Assembly: GCA_964483585.1 (NCBI GenBank) | Contig: CAZABH010000013.1 | Location: 1-64,000 of the forward strand | Origin: SZUA-430 sp964483585 | GTDB taxonomy: Bacteria > Pseudomonadota > Alphaproteobacteria > Micropepsales > Micropepsaceae | Direction: 5' to 3' | Length of the DNA: 64,000 bases | Shown: positions 8,425 to 17,487 of the stretch, piece after piece | Layout: each line of letters opens with the position of its first letter | Numbering within the stretch: the first letter of the stretch is position 1 | Translations under genes and position numbers: made by a program | Notes under the pieces: generated by a model | Seen by the model: the letters and a program-made list of their open reading frames with translations, nothing else | What the model was told of the DNA's origin: nothing | Database searches by the model: none

Positions 8425-9449
8425 TCCCAACACCGCTCACACTCAACGGCGCACCCGGCTCTCCCTATACGCGCAAGATGGTTTCGCTCCTGCGTTACAG
8501 GCGCATACCCTACAAATTGCTGCAATACGGCATGGGCAACCCGCCGGGAATGCCGCGTGGCAAGGTCACGCTATTGCCGACCTTCTACTTCCCAAACCAG
8601 CAAGGTGAACTGGAAGCCACTGTGGACTCCACCCCGATCATTCGTCGGCTAGAAAAGGAATTCGAGGGACGCTCGGTCATTCCTCCTCACCCCGTAACGG
8701 CATTCATCGACTACCTTCTCGAGGATTACGCGGACGAATGGCTTACCAAGGCCATGTTCCATTACCGCTGGCACTATGCGGCCGATGCGAACAAGGCTGG
8801 CGATATTCTGCCACGCTGGTCGCGCATCAACGCGACAGACGAGGAAATGGCCAGCTTGAAGAAATACATCATGGATCGCCAGATCTCGCGCCTCTACGTG
8901 GTAGGGTCGAACGAGATCACTGCTCCGGTCATCGAGGCCAGCTTCGAGCGCTTCCTTGACCTCTTCAACGCGCACCTCAAGGTCTCACCCTTCCTGATGG
9001 GCAATCGTCCTGGCGCCTGCGACTTTGGCGTTTTCGGACAACTGACGGCCCTGACCCATTTCGATCCAACGCCCATGGCACTGACCCTGAAGAAGGCACC
9101 ACGCGTCTATGCATGGGTCGAGGTCTGCGAGGACCATTCAGGCCTTGAGCCCGGCGAAAGCGACTGGATGGATCCGGCCAACATCCCGCCGACGATCAAG
9201 GCGCTGCTCACGGAATGCGGGCGCGTTTATGTCCCTGCCCTCATCGCAAACGAGACAGCGATTGCCGAGGGGCGGGACACGTTCGAAACCGAGATTGATG
9301 GCAAGCCCTGGAGGCAGCAATGCTTCCCCTATCAGGCAAAGTGCGCGCAATGGATCAGGAACGCCTATGCGGATCTCTCCGCAACAGATCGCGCAGCAGT
9401 CGATCACCTGCTGTCAGGCACAAATGTCGACCTGTTGCTCAAAAAGTGA
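8421..9449 (+). CDS. Glutathione S-transferase-like protein
   Basis: 342 residues. The N-terminal thioredoxin fold (LNGAPGSPYTRKMVSLLRYRRIPY) is followed by DSTPIIRRLEKEF, matching the GSH-binding region of GST-fold proteins, and by an all-helical C-terminal domain with FLMGNRPGACDFGVFGQL, the GST motif around the N-capping box. It is longer than classical GSTs (about 220 aa), with an extra C-terminal region of about 90 residues (IDGKPWRQQCFPYQAKC) typical of larger uncharacterised GST-domain proteins. Translationally coupled to the HCCA-like gene, suggesting joint action on one compound. Confidence 0.85.
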   Translation: MIPTPLTLNGAPGSPYTRKMVSLLRYRRIPYKLLQYGMGNPPGMPRGKVTLLPTFYFPNQQGELEATVDSTPIIRRLEKEFEGRSVIPPHPVTAFIDYLLEDYADEWLTKAMFHYRWHYAADANKAGDILPRWSRINATDEEMASLKKYIMDRQISRLYVVGSNEITAPVIEASFERFLDLFNAHLKVSPFLMGNRPGACDFGVFGQLTALTHFDPTPMALTLKKAPRVYAWVEVCEDHSGLEPGESDWMDPANIPPTIKALLTECGRVYVPALIANETAIAEGRDTFETEIDGKPWRQQCFPYQAKCAQWIRNAYADLSATDRAAVDHLLSGTNVDLLLKK

Positions 9450-9528
9450 TGCTGTCTCCGAGTTGTCTGATCTCGTTGTTTAGGGCTAGCCTGTACTGAA
9501 TTGTGAGCATGAAAGTGGGAACAAATTT

Positions 9529-11196
9529 ATGAATGCCAAGAAGATCGCGATGGTGGCGGGCGGCGTGATCGCCGTGCTGGGTACAGCTGGATACCTGGCA
9601 TTCCAACAGTACTGGTACTACCTTCCAGGCATCAGACAGGCCATCTTCAACCCAGTCGGCCCGAACCGCGAGGTGACGTGGCAGAAAGGCCCTGAGACAG
9701 CCGACACGCCCGTCGCGCAGCGGGCTCCCAACATCATCCTGATCGTAGCCGACGACCTCGGCTATAACGACATCACCATATCAGGCACGGGCGTGGGCAA
9801 CGGGGCCGTTCCGACACCCAACATCGACTCGATAGCCAAGGACGGCGCGAATCTGACGCAATCCTATTCCGGCAACGCGACATGCGCGCCCTCCCGTGCC
9901 GCAATGCTGACCGGTCGCTATGCAACCCGCTTTGGTTTCGAATTCACGCCCGTGCCGGTGCAGTTTGCGCAAGTCCTCGGCAGCATGTCCACCAACGCAA
10001 CCCATCCGCCGATCTATCATTCCGACCGAGAGAAGGACGTGCCGCCCGTTGCCGAAATGAAAGTGCCGGCCAGCGAAACGATGCTTCCGGAAATGCTGCG
10101 GGCCAATGGGTACCGGACATTGATGGTGGGCAAGTGGCACTTGGGTGAAACGGAAGATACACGACCAGAGGCGCGCGGGTTTGACGAGTTCCTGGGCTTC
10201 CTGCCCGGTGCCGCGCTCTTCCTGCCCAGCGATCACCCGGAAGTGGTTGAGTCACGCCAGGACTACGATCCGATTGACAAATTCCTCTGGGCCAACCTGC
10301 CATTCGCCGTGATGAAGGATGGACACGGCGCCCACTTCGCCCCATCGAAATACATGACAGACTATTTGTCCGAGGAAGCCGCAAAGGCGATCGAGGCCAA
10401 CCGGAACCGTCCCTTCTTCCTGTATCTTGCCTACAATGCGCCCCATACCCCTTTGCAGGCGCTGAAGTCGGACTATGACGCGCTGACAGGGATCGAGAAC
10501 CACACGCTCCGGGTTTACGGCGCCATGATCAAGTCGCTCGACCGCGGCGTGGGTACTGTCCTCAAGGCCGTGAGGGATGCCGGGCTCGAGGAAAATACGA
10601 TCATCATTTTCACCAGCGACAACGGCGGCGCCCACTACATCGGATTGCCCGACATCAACAAGCCGTTTCGCGGCTGGAAGGCGACATTCTTCGAGGGCGG
10701 CATCCGCGTGCCCATGCTCATGAAGTGGCCAGCGCGGATTGCACCTGGTACGACGTTCGCGGGCGCTGCTGGCCATGTCGATATCTTTGCGACCGCAGCA
10801 AGCGCGGCAGGCGCCGCCTTGCCCCAGGACCGGCCACTTGATGGCGTGAACCTCGTGCCATTCATTACGGGCGAGGTTGCGGGTACGCCTCACGAGACAA
10901 TGTACTGGCGCTCGGGACGCTATCGGGTGCTCCTGGCGGGCGACTGGAAACTCCAAGTTTCGGCCAATCCAGACCGGGAATGGCTGTTCAACCTCAAGGA
11001 CGATCCAGCAGAGCAGCAAAACCTCACCGAGAGCGACCCCGCAAAACGTGCGCAAATGCGCGCCATCCTTGATCGTCTTGATGCAGAGCAAGCTGCGCCT
11101 ATCTGGCCCTCGCTGATTGAAGGCTTCATCCCGATCGACAGGCCGCTGGGCCAACCGGAGACCGCCGGAGAGGAATACATCTATTGGTCAAACTGA
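9529..11196 (+). CDS. Membrane-anchored type I sulfatase (arylsulfatase family)
   Basis: 555 residues. Hydrolyses sulfate esters using formylglycine. The N-terminal helix (residues 5-25) is followed by an aromatic segment QQYWYYLPG, so the enzyme probably faces the periplasm while anchored. Catalytic features are complete: metal ligands in VADDLGYND (Asp75, Asp76), the modification motif CAPSRAAMLTGR (Cys119), GKWHLG, TSDNGG and a Lys in RGWKATFFEGG. The substrate is unknown. ATG 9529 has a GGGA upstream. The FGE gene starts 5 bases after the stop. A close paralogue lies at 47619-49271. Confidence 0.93.
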   Translation: MNAKKIAMVAGGVIAVLGTAGYLAFQQYWYYLPGIRQAIFNPVGPNREVTWQKGPETADTPVAQRAPNIILIVADDLGYNDITISGTGVGNGAVPTPNIDSIAKDGANLTQSYSGNATCAPSRAAMLTGRYATRFGFEFTPVPVQFAQVLGSMSTNATHPPIYHSDREKDVPPVAEMKVPASETMLPEMLRANGYRTLMVGKWHLGETEDTRPEARGFDEFLGFLPGAALFLPSDHPEVVESRQDYDPIDKFLWANLPFAVMKDGHGAHFAPSKYMTDYLSEEAAKAIEANRNRPFFLYLAYNAPHTPLQALKSDYDALTGIENHTLRVYGAMIKSLDRGVGTVLKAVRDAGLEENTIIIFTSDNGGAHYIGLPDINKPFRGWKATFFEGGIRVPMLMKWPARIAPGTTFAGAAGHVDIFATAASAAGAALPQDRPLDGVNLVPFITGEVAGTPHETMYWRSGRYRVLLAGDWKLQVSANPDREWLFNLKDDPAEQQNLTESDPAKRAQMRAILDRLDAEQAAPIWPSLIEGFIPIDRPLGQPETAGEEYIYWSN

Positions 11197-11201
11197 CAGG
11201 G

Positions 11202-12104
11202 ATGGGGCGTTGGATCGCAATTGGCACGGGCGTCGCAGCGGCATGCATCGTCGCATTGCTGTTGATCGCAAGCCCTCAGCGCACAACAGCGCTGGTGCAG
11301 ACATGTCCTCTTCCGCCAGCAACCGGCCCCAAGCCCGGGATGGTGTACGTGCCCGCGGGCAAATTCCAGATGGGGGATACACTTTACCCCGAGGAAGGGC
11401 CCGTTCGTGAAGTCTCGGTCGGTGCCTTCTGGATCGACAGAACCGAAGTGACAAACGCCGAATTTTCTGCCTTCGTCGATGCGACTGGTTATGTCACGAC
11501 CGCTGAGCGCCCCGAGCAGAAAGGAGCGGCCGTCTTCGTCATGCCCTCGGGCAGCGTCGATCTGTCATCGATCGCAACGTGGTGGCGCTATGTTGAAGGA
11601 GCAAACTGGCGTCAGCCGGGCGGACCCGGGACTTCGATCGAAGGACGTGACGCCTACCCCGTTGTTGCAGTGACACTCGAAGATGCAAAGGCCTATGCGC
11701 GTTGGAAAGGCGGCAGGCTTCCAACCGAGGAGGAGTGGGAACGTGCAGCACGCGCTGGCGCAGCCTCGTCCCCCAATCACGAACAGCCGCGCAATGCCAA
11801 TACGTGGCAGGGCGTCTTCCCGCTGATCGACACGGCCGAAGATGGATACCAGGGCATTTCGCCTGTCGGATGCTTTGCGCCCAACCCATTTGGCCTGCAT
11901 GACATGGTGGGCAATGTGTGGGAGATGACAGCAACGGTTTATGCTGGCCACGAACCCAAAGCTCAGGTCATCAAGGGTGGATCATTCCTCTGTGCAGCCA
12001 ATTACTGCAGGCGATACAGGGCTGCGGCACGCCAGCCGCAGGAGGCCGACCTCGGGACAAGCCATGTGGGTTTCAGGACTGTCGTGTCGGCAGATGAAGG
12101 TTAA
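11202..12104 (+). CDS. Formylglycine-generating enzyme, membrane-anchored (sulfatase-activating)
   Basis: 300 residues. Oxidises the cysteine of the sulfatase CxPSR motif to formylglycine. The FGE-sulfatase domain begins at about residue 46 (MVYVPAGKFQMGD) and includes RLPTEEEWERAAR, GLHDMVGNVWEMT and the redox or copper-binding cysteine pair in SFLCAANYCRRYR (Cys264, Cys269), so it looks active rather than a pseudo-FGE. Residues 4-24 form a hydrophobic helix, placing the enzyme at the membrane, probably facing the periplasm. ATG 11202 is chosen; a TTG at 11184 would overlap the sulfatase. Tight spacing implies one operon with its substrate enzyme. Confidence 0.92.
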   Translation: MGRWIAIGTGVAAACIVALLLIASPQRTTALVQTCPLPPATGPKPGMVYVPAGKFQMGDTLYPEEGPVREVSVGAFWIDRTEVTNAEFSAFVDATGYVTTAERPEQKGAAVFVMPSGSVDLSSIATWWRYVEGANWRQPGGPGTSIEGRDAYPVVAVTLEDAKAYARWKGGRLPTEEEWERAARAGAASSPNHEQPRNANTWQGVFPLIDTAEDGYQGISPVGCFAPNPFGLHDMVGNVWEMTATVYAGHEPKAQVIKGGSFLCAANYCRRYRAAARQPQEADLGTSHVGFRTVVSADEG

Positions 12105-12170
12105 GACACCTTCCTTGCCTCAGACGCTGACCCTCCGCTAGCATCCTCCCCGCCAAGGGAATGAAGTGCC

Positions 12171-12917
12171 ATGCAACTCAATGCCGGCTTGAAGACCAAC
12201 GATCTCGCGCGGCGCTTCCGGCAGAGCAAGCGCCTCGTGATCCGTGATGTGTTGGCGCCCAATGCCGCCGAGCAGATCCATGCGTGCCTCGCCAGTCAGG
12301 TTAAGTGGGGGCTTGCCTACCAGGATGAGGCTGGCCCCCAACATCTAGATCCCGCCCGGCTTGCGGCGATGCCGCAGGCCGATATCGAAGCCCTGGGCTC
12401 ACGCATTGAGGCGCGCGCCACGCAGGGCTTCCAGTTCCGCTATCGCTGCTATCCAATGCTCGACGCATATCTCCAGCGTCGTGATCCGGGGCTTTTGCTC
12501 CACCAGGTGTTCGAGTTCATCAACGCACCGACGATGCTCGATTTCGTGCGGAGCATTACCGGCATGAAGCACATCGTCCGCGCTGACGCGCAAGCGACCC
12601 TGTATGCCCCCGGCGATTTCCTCACACTGCACAACGATTTCGATGCGCAAAAGGGTCGACTAGTCGCCTATGTGATGGGCTTCACGAAGAACTGGCGACC
12701 AGACTACGGTGGCATGCTGCAGTTCATGGACGACAAGCACAATGTCGAGCAGGGTTTCCTGCCCCACTTCAATTCGCTGATGCTTTTCTCTGTGCCGCAA
12801 CTCCACGCTGTCACCTACGTTCCACCATTCGCGCCCATTGGCCGCTACTCCATCACCGGCTGGTTCCAGGATGCGACAGGTGTTCCGCCTGCTACCAAGG
12901 CTCGCTACGGCCTTTGA
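12171..12917 (+). CDS. 2OG-Fe(II) oxygenase (prolyl-4-hydroxylase-like)
   Basis: 248 residues. The double-stranded beta-helix shows the HxD pair in LTLHNDFD, the distal His in PQLHAVTYV and the 2-oxoglutarate-binding Arg in RYSITGWF. YPMLDAYLQ and LLLHQVFEFIN suit the N-terminal helical part of this group of P4H-like hydroxylases. The substrate could be a protein residue or a small molecule; the sequence does not say. AAGGGAATG precedes the start. It follows the FGE gene by 66 bases on the same strand and may share its transcript. Confidence 0.85.
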   Translation: MQLNAGLKTNDLARRFRQSKRLVIRDVLAPNAAEQIHACLASQVKWGLAYQDEAGPQHLDPARLAAMPQADIEALGSRIEARATQGFQFRYRCYPMLDAYLQRRDPGLLLHQVFEFINAPTMLDFVRSITGMKHIVRADAQATLYAPGDFLTLHNDFDAQKGRLVAYVMGFTKNWRPDYGGMLQFMDDKHNVEQGFLPHFNSLMLFSVPQLHAVTYVPPFAPIGRYSITGWFQDATGVPPATKARYGL

Positions 12918-12927
12918 CTGTGAAACA

Positions 12928-14691
12928 TCAGTGCGAGTCGCGAGCCTCACCTCTTGTCCTGATGATATCGATGAATGGAACTGCAAGCTCGAAACACGCG
13001 CCCGTTGATAATTGACCTGTATGCGCACGGGCCACAGCTTCCCAAGGCGTCTGCGATACCAGCGCAGGCGCAACCCAATCAGCTTTTCGCTGAGCCCACG
13101 TCGCATCATCGACAAGCGCGTCCACCCGCCGTGTGTTGAGGTCGACCCTGATGATGTCCCCGGTTTGCAGCAGGGCCAACCCGCCACCGACCGCAGCCTC
13201 GGGGGAGGCATTCAGGATCGAGGGCGAGGCACTGGTGCCGCTCTGGCGCCCATCCCCGATGCAGGGCAACGCGGAAATGCCACGCTTCAACAGATGATCA
13301 GGCGGCTGCATGTTCACGACCTCTGCAGATCCGGGATAGCCCACTGGCCCCGCGTTCCGCATCACGAGTATGCAGGTCTCATCAATCGAAAGCGTCGGAT
13401 CGTTGATCCGGTTGTGATAGTCCTCAGGACCGTCGAAGACGATCGCCCGCCCCTCGAACACACCACCGCGCGAGAGATAGCGGGCACGAAACTCCTCGCC
13501 GATCACGCTTGTCTTCATCACAGCCGCATCGAACAGATTGCCCGACATGACGAGGAAACCCGCATCCAGCTTCAATGGATCGCGGACCGAGCGAATGACA
13601 TCGCGGTCTGACGTGAACTTACCGCGACAATTGTCGATCAGGTTCTGGCCCGTAACCGTGATGGCGTCCCCGGCGATCAACCCCGCCTCGATCAGCTCGG
13701 CAATGACGGCGGGTACGCCACCGGCACGGTGGAAGCCTTCACCCAGATGAACGCCGGCAGGCATGCAATTCACGAGAAGCGGGATGGTGTAGCCATGCGC
13801 TTGCCAATCTTCGAGTGAAAGTTCGACGCCCATGTGCCTTGCGATGGCAATCAGGTGCGGCGGACAATTCGTCGAGGCACCAATTGCTGCCGCTACCCGA
13901 ATGGCATTGATAAACGCTGGCCTCGTCATGATGTCGGACGGCTTGAGGTCGGCGTGCACCATATCGACAATTCGCACACCCGTGGCATGCGCCATCTGCG
14001 CCCGCTCACGATAGGGTGCCGGAATGGACGCGCATCCAGGCAACGACATGCCAAGCGCTTCAGCAACGGAATTCATCGACAGCGCTGTGCCCATCGTGTT
14101 GCAGTGCCCCGCAGACGGCGCGCTGGCCGCAGCCATCTGCATGAACTCAACGTAGTCAATCTCGCCGCGCGCAAGCATCTGACGACCCTGCCAGATGATC
14201 GTCCCCGAGCCCGCCCGCTGGCCACGCCAATGCCCGTCTAGCATCGGCCCTCCCGAAAGCACGATCGCCGGAATATTCACGGTCGCCGCCGCCATAAGGC
14301 AGGCCGGCGTTGTCTTGTCACAACCCGTGGTCAGGACAACGCCATCAAGCGGATATCCGTGCAACACCTCGACAAGACCCAGATAGGCAAGGTTCCGGTC
14401 CAGCGCCGCAGTCGGTCGTTTGCCGGTTTCCTGGATGGGATGAACGGGAAACTCTATCGCGACCCCGCCCGCTTGCGCGATGCCATCCCGCACCCGCTTC
14501 GCCAATTCAACATGATGGCGATTGCAGGGGCTGAGATCCGACCCCGTCTGCGCAATGCCGATGATGGGCTTGCCGGACTGCAGCTCATCGCGCGTCAGTC
14601 CGTAGTTCAAGTAACGCTCAAGATACAGAGCCGTCATGCTAGGATTGTCGGGATTGTCGAACCAGCGGCGGGAACGAAGCGAGCGTGTCAT
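12928..14691 (-). CDS. IlvD/Edd-family dehydratase, probably a sugar-acid dehydratase
   Basis: 587 residues. Enzymes of this family remove water from dihydroxy acids using an Fe-S cluster. Visible landmarks are GIAQTGSDLSPCNRHH, the cluster cysteine in LTTGCDKTTPACLM, GHCNTMGTALSMN and NMQPPDHLL. The N-terminal RSRRWFDNPDNPSMTALYLERY is characteristic of L-arabonate/xylonate-type dehydratases rather than IlvD of branched-chain amino acid synthesis, so a pentonate or hexonate substrate is my inference. ATG 14691 with GGAAG upstream is preferred over an upstream TTG. Convergent with the oxygenase gene at 12171. Confidence 0.87.
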   Translation of the reverse strand: MTRSLRSRRWFDNPDNPSMTALYLERYLNYGLTRDELQSGKPIIGIAQTGSDLSPCNRHHVELAKRVRDGIAQAGGVAIEFPVHPIQETGKRPTAALDRNLAYLGLVEVLHGYPLDGVVLTTGCDKTTPACLMAAATVNIPAIVLSGGPMLDGHWRGQRAGSGTIIWQGRQMLARGEIDYVEFMQMAAASAPSAGHCNTMGTALSMNSVAEALGMSLPGCASIPAPYRERAQMAHATGVRIVDMVHADLKPSDIMTRPAFINAIRVAAAIGASTNCPPHLIAIARHMGVELSLEDWQAHGYTIPLLVNCMPAGVHLGEGFHRAGGVPAVIAELIEAGLIAGDAITVTGQNLIDNCRGKFTSDRDVIRSVRDPLKLDAGFLVMSGNLFDAAVMKTSVIGEEFRARYLSRGGVFEGRAIVFDGPEDYHNRINDPTLSIDETCILVMRNAGPVGYPGSAEVVNMQPPDHLLKRGISALPCIGDGRQSGTSASPSILNASPEAAVGGGLALLQTGDIIRVDLNTRRVDALVDDATWAQRKADWVAPALVSQTPWEAVARAHTGQLSTGACFELAVPFIDIIRTRGEARDSH

Positions 14692-14799
14692 CGATGTCTT
14701 CCGAGGGTCGTTTACCAAGTCGATCCGATCCCAAAGCTAACATGACACAAGACCAAATGACCACGCGTGCTCATTGCTGGCCCTCTTGCTATTTCGCCG

Positions 14800-15138
14800 T
14801 CAGGGGTCCCGCGCCTCTGTAAGAAAGTCCCGTCCCTGACGGTCTTCGATCTCTACGACCCAAAGGTCTGCATCCCGGGCCACCGACCTCTGGATATAGG
14901 CCTCGGCCTCGACATCAGGCACAGGCACATCACCGGTAGCGCGCATCCAGCGCCGCCCCCCCTCACGACCGAAGCTGGATACCCAGACAGTCGCAGTGCC
15001 ATTCATGGGGGACACTTTCACCAGCACCGTACCGGCGTCTGCCTCACCCCTGCGCGCCACAAATGCAGACGCACCGTTGATTTCTGCCCTTCGGATCAGT
15101 GCCTGCACCCACATCCGGGTCTTGAGTTTCGGCTCCAT
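14800..15138 (-). CDS. DUF1491 family protein
   Basis: 112 residues. The protein starts MEPKLKTRMWVQALIRRAEINGA and contains GTVLVKVSPMNGT, WMRATGD and DLWVVEIEDRQGRDFL, the pattern of DUF1491, a small alphaproteobacterial family without known function. A longer frame opens further upstream, but AAGGA lies 9-10 bases before ATG 15138 and family members start here. Divergent from the BcsA-like gene. Confidence 0.85.
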   Translation of the reverse strand: MEPKLKTRMWVQALIRRAEINGASAFVARRGEADAGTVLVKVSPMNGTATVWVSSFGREGGRRWMRATGDVPVPDVEAEAYIQRSVARDADLWVVEIEDRQGRDFLTEARDP

Positions 15139-15271
15139 GGCGCCACGTCCTTGCCAACACGTCCAAATAGCCGGCCTGAGTCTTTCTTGCCACTGGTTGT
15201 AGGACTCAACTTGCGATTCTCTGGGGCAAGCGATTCGGGGCGATTCGCTGAGGGTTTCAAGGGGCATTCAG

Positions 15272-17248
15272 GTGGTACATCCGGCAGCAACGGGTCACAG
15301 GTCGCATCAGTCATCATTCCGGGCCATGCGCTGGCAGCGCGCCGTTTTCATGGGCGTTTGTGCCGCAGGCCTCGTTCTGCATCTACTCTGGCGGGCAGAT
15401 GTCTCGCTGGATGGATTGGTTTTTCCAGGATTGACGCTGTCACTGGCTCTTTTGGTCATCGAAGCGCTCATCGCTGTTGCGCTGGTCTCGGCCGCAGTGT
15501 CGGAGATGCTTTCACCCTGGGTAAAGGTGGTACCCACAGATGTGCCGGGCGCGGAGCTACCCAGCATTGACATCTTCGTGCTGGTTTCGGACGCCCGCCA
15601 GGCTCCCAAGGCGACCTACTCGCTGGCAGTAGCGTCGCAACTGGATTACCCCCGACATCTGGTAAACCTACACCTCGTAGCCCATGGCAAAGCGGTGACC
15701 TATCCTGCCTCGCTCCAGGCGCTTGCCGAACGGACAGGCGCAACATGGATCCCCACCTCGCATGACATACCGGCCGGCACGGCCCTGAACGCAGCGATCG
15801 CGCGCACAGGTGGTAGCCTGTTGCTGTTCCTTCAGGCTGGCGACGCGCCTACACCAGACCTCATGCGCCGGATCGCTGGCGCATTCCACGGCAATCCCAG
15901 CCTTGCCCTGTGCGACATTCCATCCTTCTCCATCGATGGCGACCCGATGCTCACGGACATCGACGTGACGCAGCGCATGCCGAATGATCCGGGGCCATAC
16001 TTCAAGTCATGCCTCAAGGCACCAACCGGAACACCAAGCCCGCTGGGCATCGGCCTCAAGACGGTGTGGCAACGTGCTGCGCTGGCCGCGAGTGGCTCGA
16101 TGTCACACACGAGCTTTCGTCCCGACGCAGTCGCACGAATCCGTGCGGCAGAGCGAAAGTGGCACCGTGGGATCGTCGAGCGGCCGATGATCGCCGTCAT
16201 TGCCCCCGACACCATTCGCGATCACCTCAACATACGTCTTTGCCAGCGCCTTGGTACCATCGATGCCGCGCTGATCCGCGACCCGATCTTCTCGCGGGGA
16301 TTGTCCCTGCGCGAGCGACTGTCATGGCTGACGGCCCTGCTTTCGGGCCTGCTGCCCTTCGCGTGGATCCTGCGGTTGGCGATCCCGGCAATCGCCGTCA
16401 TTCTGAACATACCACTGATCGCAGGTCACACGGTTGCAGAGACGATCATCGCCTCTCTGGCAGGCGTGACCTTGGCAATGGTGATGGCAGGCGCATTGTT
16501 CTCGGGCATAAGATCGCCTGTCATTGCCATCTGGAGCGAGCTTCTGGAGTCCTTCCTGACCGCACCAGCACTGGTCCGCCTTCTCCGGGGATACGAAGAC
16601 ACCGCAGGGCCTGTGCATGTCGACCGAGCCAGCAGCCTCCTCGTCCTGTCGTTTGCACTGTTGCTTGCCGGAACAACAGCCGGCGTGATTGTGCTGAGCA
16701 TCGCTGATGCTCCAAACTTGCCTCTGGCGGCGCCCGCTGCACTGACGATCTTCATGGCGTTCCTGTTCGCGTGCCTCATCGGCGCGGTTGCAGAACCCCG
16801 GCAACGCCGCCTGTCACCACGCGTGAACCGCCGCCTGCAGGCCGAGTTGCTGCTCGGTGGCGAAACCTTTTTTGGCAGGCTGGCGGACATCTCGGTCCAC
16901 GGCGCCCGCTTCGTGGCCGACGAGCTCGTCGACCTGCCCGCGCGGGCCCTGGCAGGCATCATCACCCTCGACAGCCCCGCAGGCAGGACAACCCTGCCGG
17001 TCCAGCTGTCCCGGCAGACCGAGACGGGCGGCCGCTCAGCCTTCGGCCTGTCGTTTACCGGAAGAACAGTGGGTGAATTCGCAACCGTTGTCCGGCTCGC
17101 CCACCGTTCGGGCGACGCCTATGCGGATATCTGCGACGCAAGGGCACGCCCTGCCGGTCTGCTGAAGTTATCGTCACGTCTGGTAACCCGCGGAATGACA
17201 GCCTTTCTGCAAGGCCTACTGCCACGCCCGCGCAACAAAACTCCATGA
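15272..17248 (+). CDS. BcsA-like membrane protein with degenerate glycosyltransferase core and PilZ domain
   Basis: 658 residues; cellulose synthase catalytic subunits are usually over 700. Two N-terminal membrane helices (about 24-40 and 50-76) precede a GT-A-like region opening PSIDIFVLVSDARQA, then several helices (350-500) and a C-terminal PilZ domain (about 508-630) with RxxxR (Arg513, Arg517) and DxSxxG (DISVHG, 539-544), the c-di-GMP-binding signature. The catalytic motifs of BcsA are eroded: DDG reads AHG (138-139), DxD reads AGD (189-191), TED is absent, and QxxRW reads CQRLG. I infer a non-catalytic c-di-GMP sensor. GTG 15272 has AAGGGG 7 bases upstream; ATG 15326 is the alternative. 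Confidence 0.78.
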   Translation: MVHPAATGHRSHQSSFRAMRWQRAVFMGVCAAGLVLHLLWRADVSLDGLVFPGLTLSLALLVIEALIAVALVSAAVSEMLSPWVKVVPTDVPGAELPSIDIFVLVSDARQAPKATYSLAVASQLDYPRHLVNLHLVAHGKAVTYPASLQALAERTGATWIPTSHDIPAGTALNAAIARTGGSLLLFLQAGDAPTPDLMRRIAGAFHGNPSLALCDIPSFSIDGDPMLTDIDVTQRMPNDPGPYFKSCLKAPTGTPSPLGIGLKTVWQRAALAASGSMSHTSFRPDAVARIRAAERKWHRGIVERPMIAVIAPDTIRDHLNIRLCQRLGTIDAALIRDPIFSRGLSLRERLSWLTALLSGLLPFAWILRLAIPAIAVILNIPLIAGHTVAETIIASLAGVTLAMVMAGALFSGIRSPVIAIWSELLESFLTAPALVRLLRGYEDTAGPVHVDRASSLLVLSFALLLAGTTAGVIVLSIADAPNLPLAAPAALTIFMAFLFACLIGAVAEPRQRRLSPRVNRRLQAELLLGGETFFGRLADISVHGARFVADELVDLPARALAGIITLDSPAGRTTLPVQLSRQTETGGRSAFGLSFTGRTVGEFATVVRLAHRSGDAYADICDARARPAGLLKLSSRLVTRGMTAFLQGLLPRPRNKTP

Positions 17249-17487
17249 AGCCTTGTGAAACAGGGTTTACCCCGGGGCCTTAACAAAAACGTCATTTTTG
17301 ACGCCATGTCATCATGCCAATGAAGAAAAGGGTCGCAGCAGGATTGTCCCTAGGACTATAAACCGCCGGCGGTCACTCAGCGTTTACCTCGTGTCGAACC
17401 TTGGGTTTGCGGGAACCAATCATTTGTGGTGCCCGGGTTAGGGTAATGCTCGATGAACATGTGCCGTCAGGGGGACGAGTAACCACC

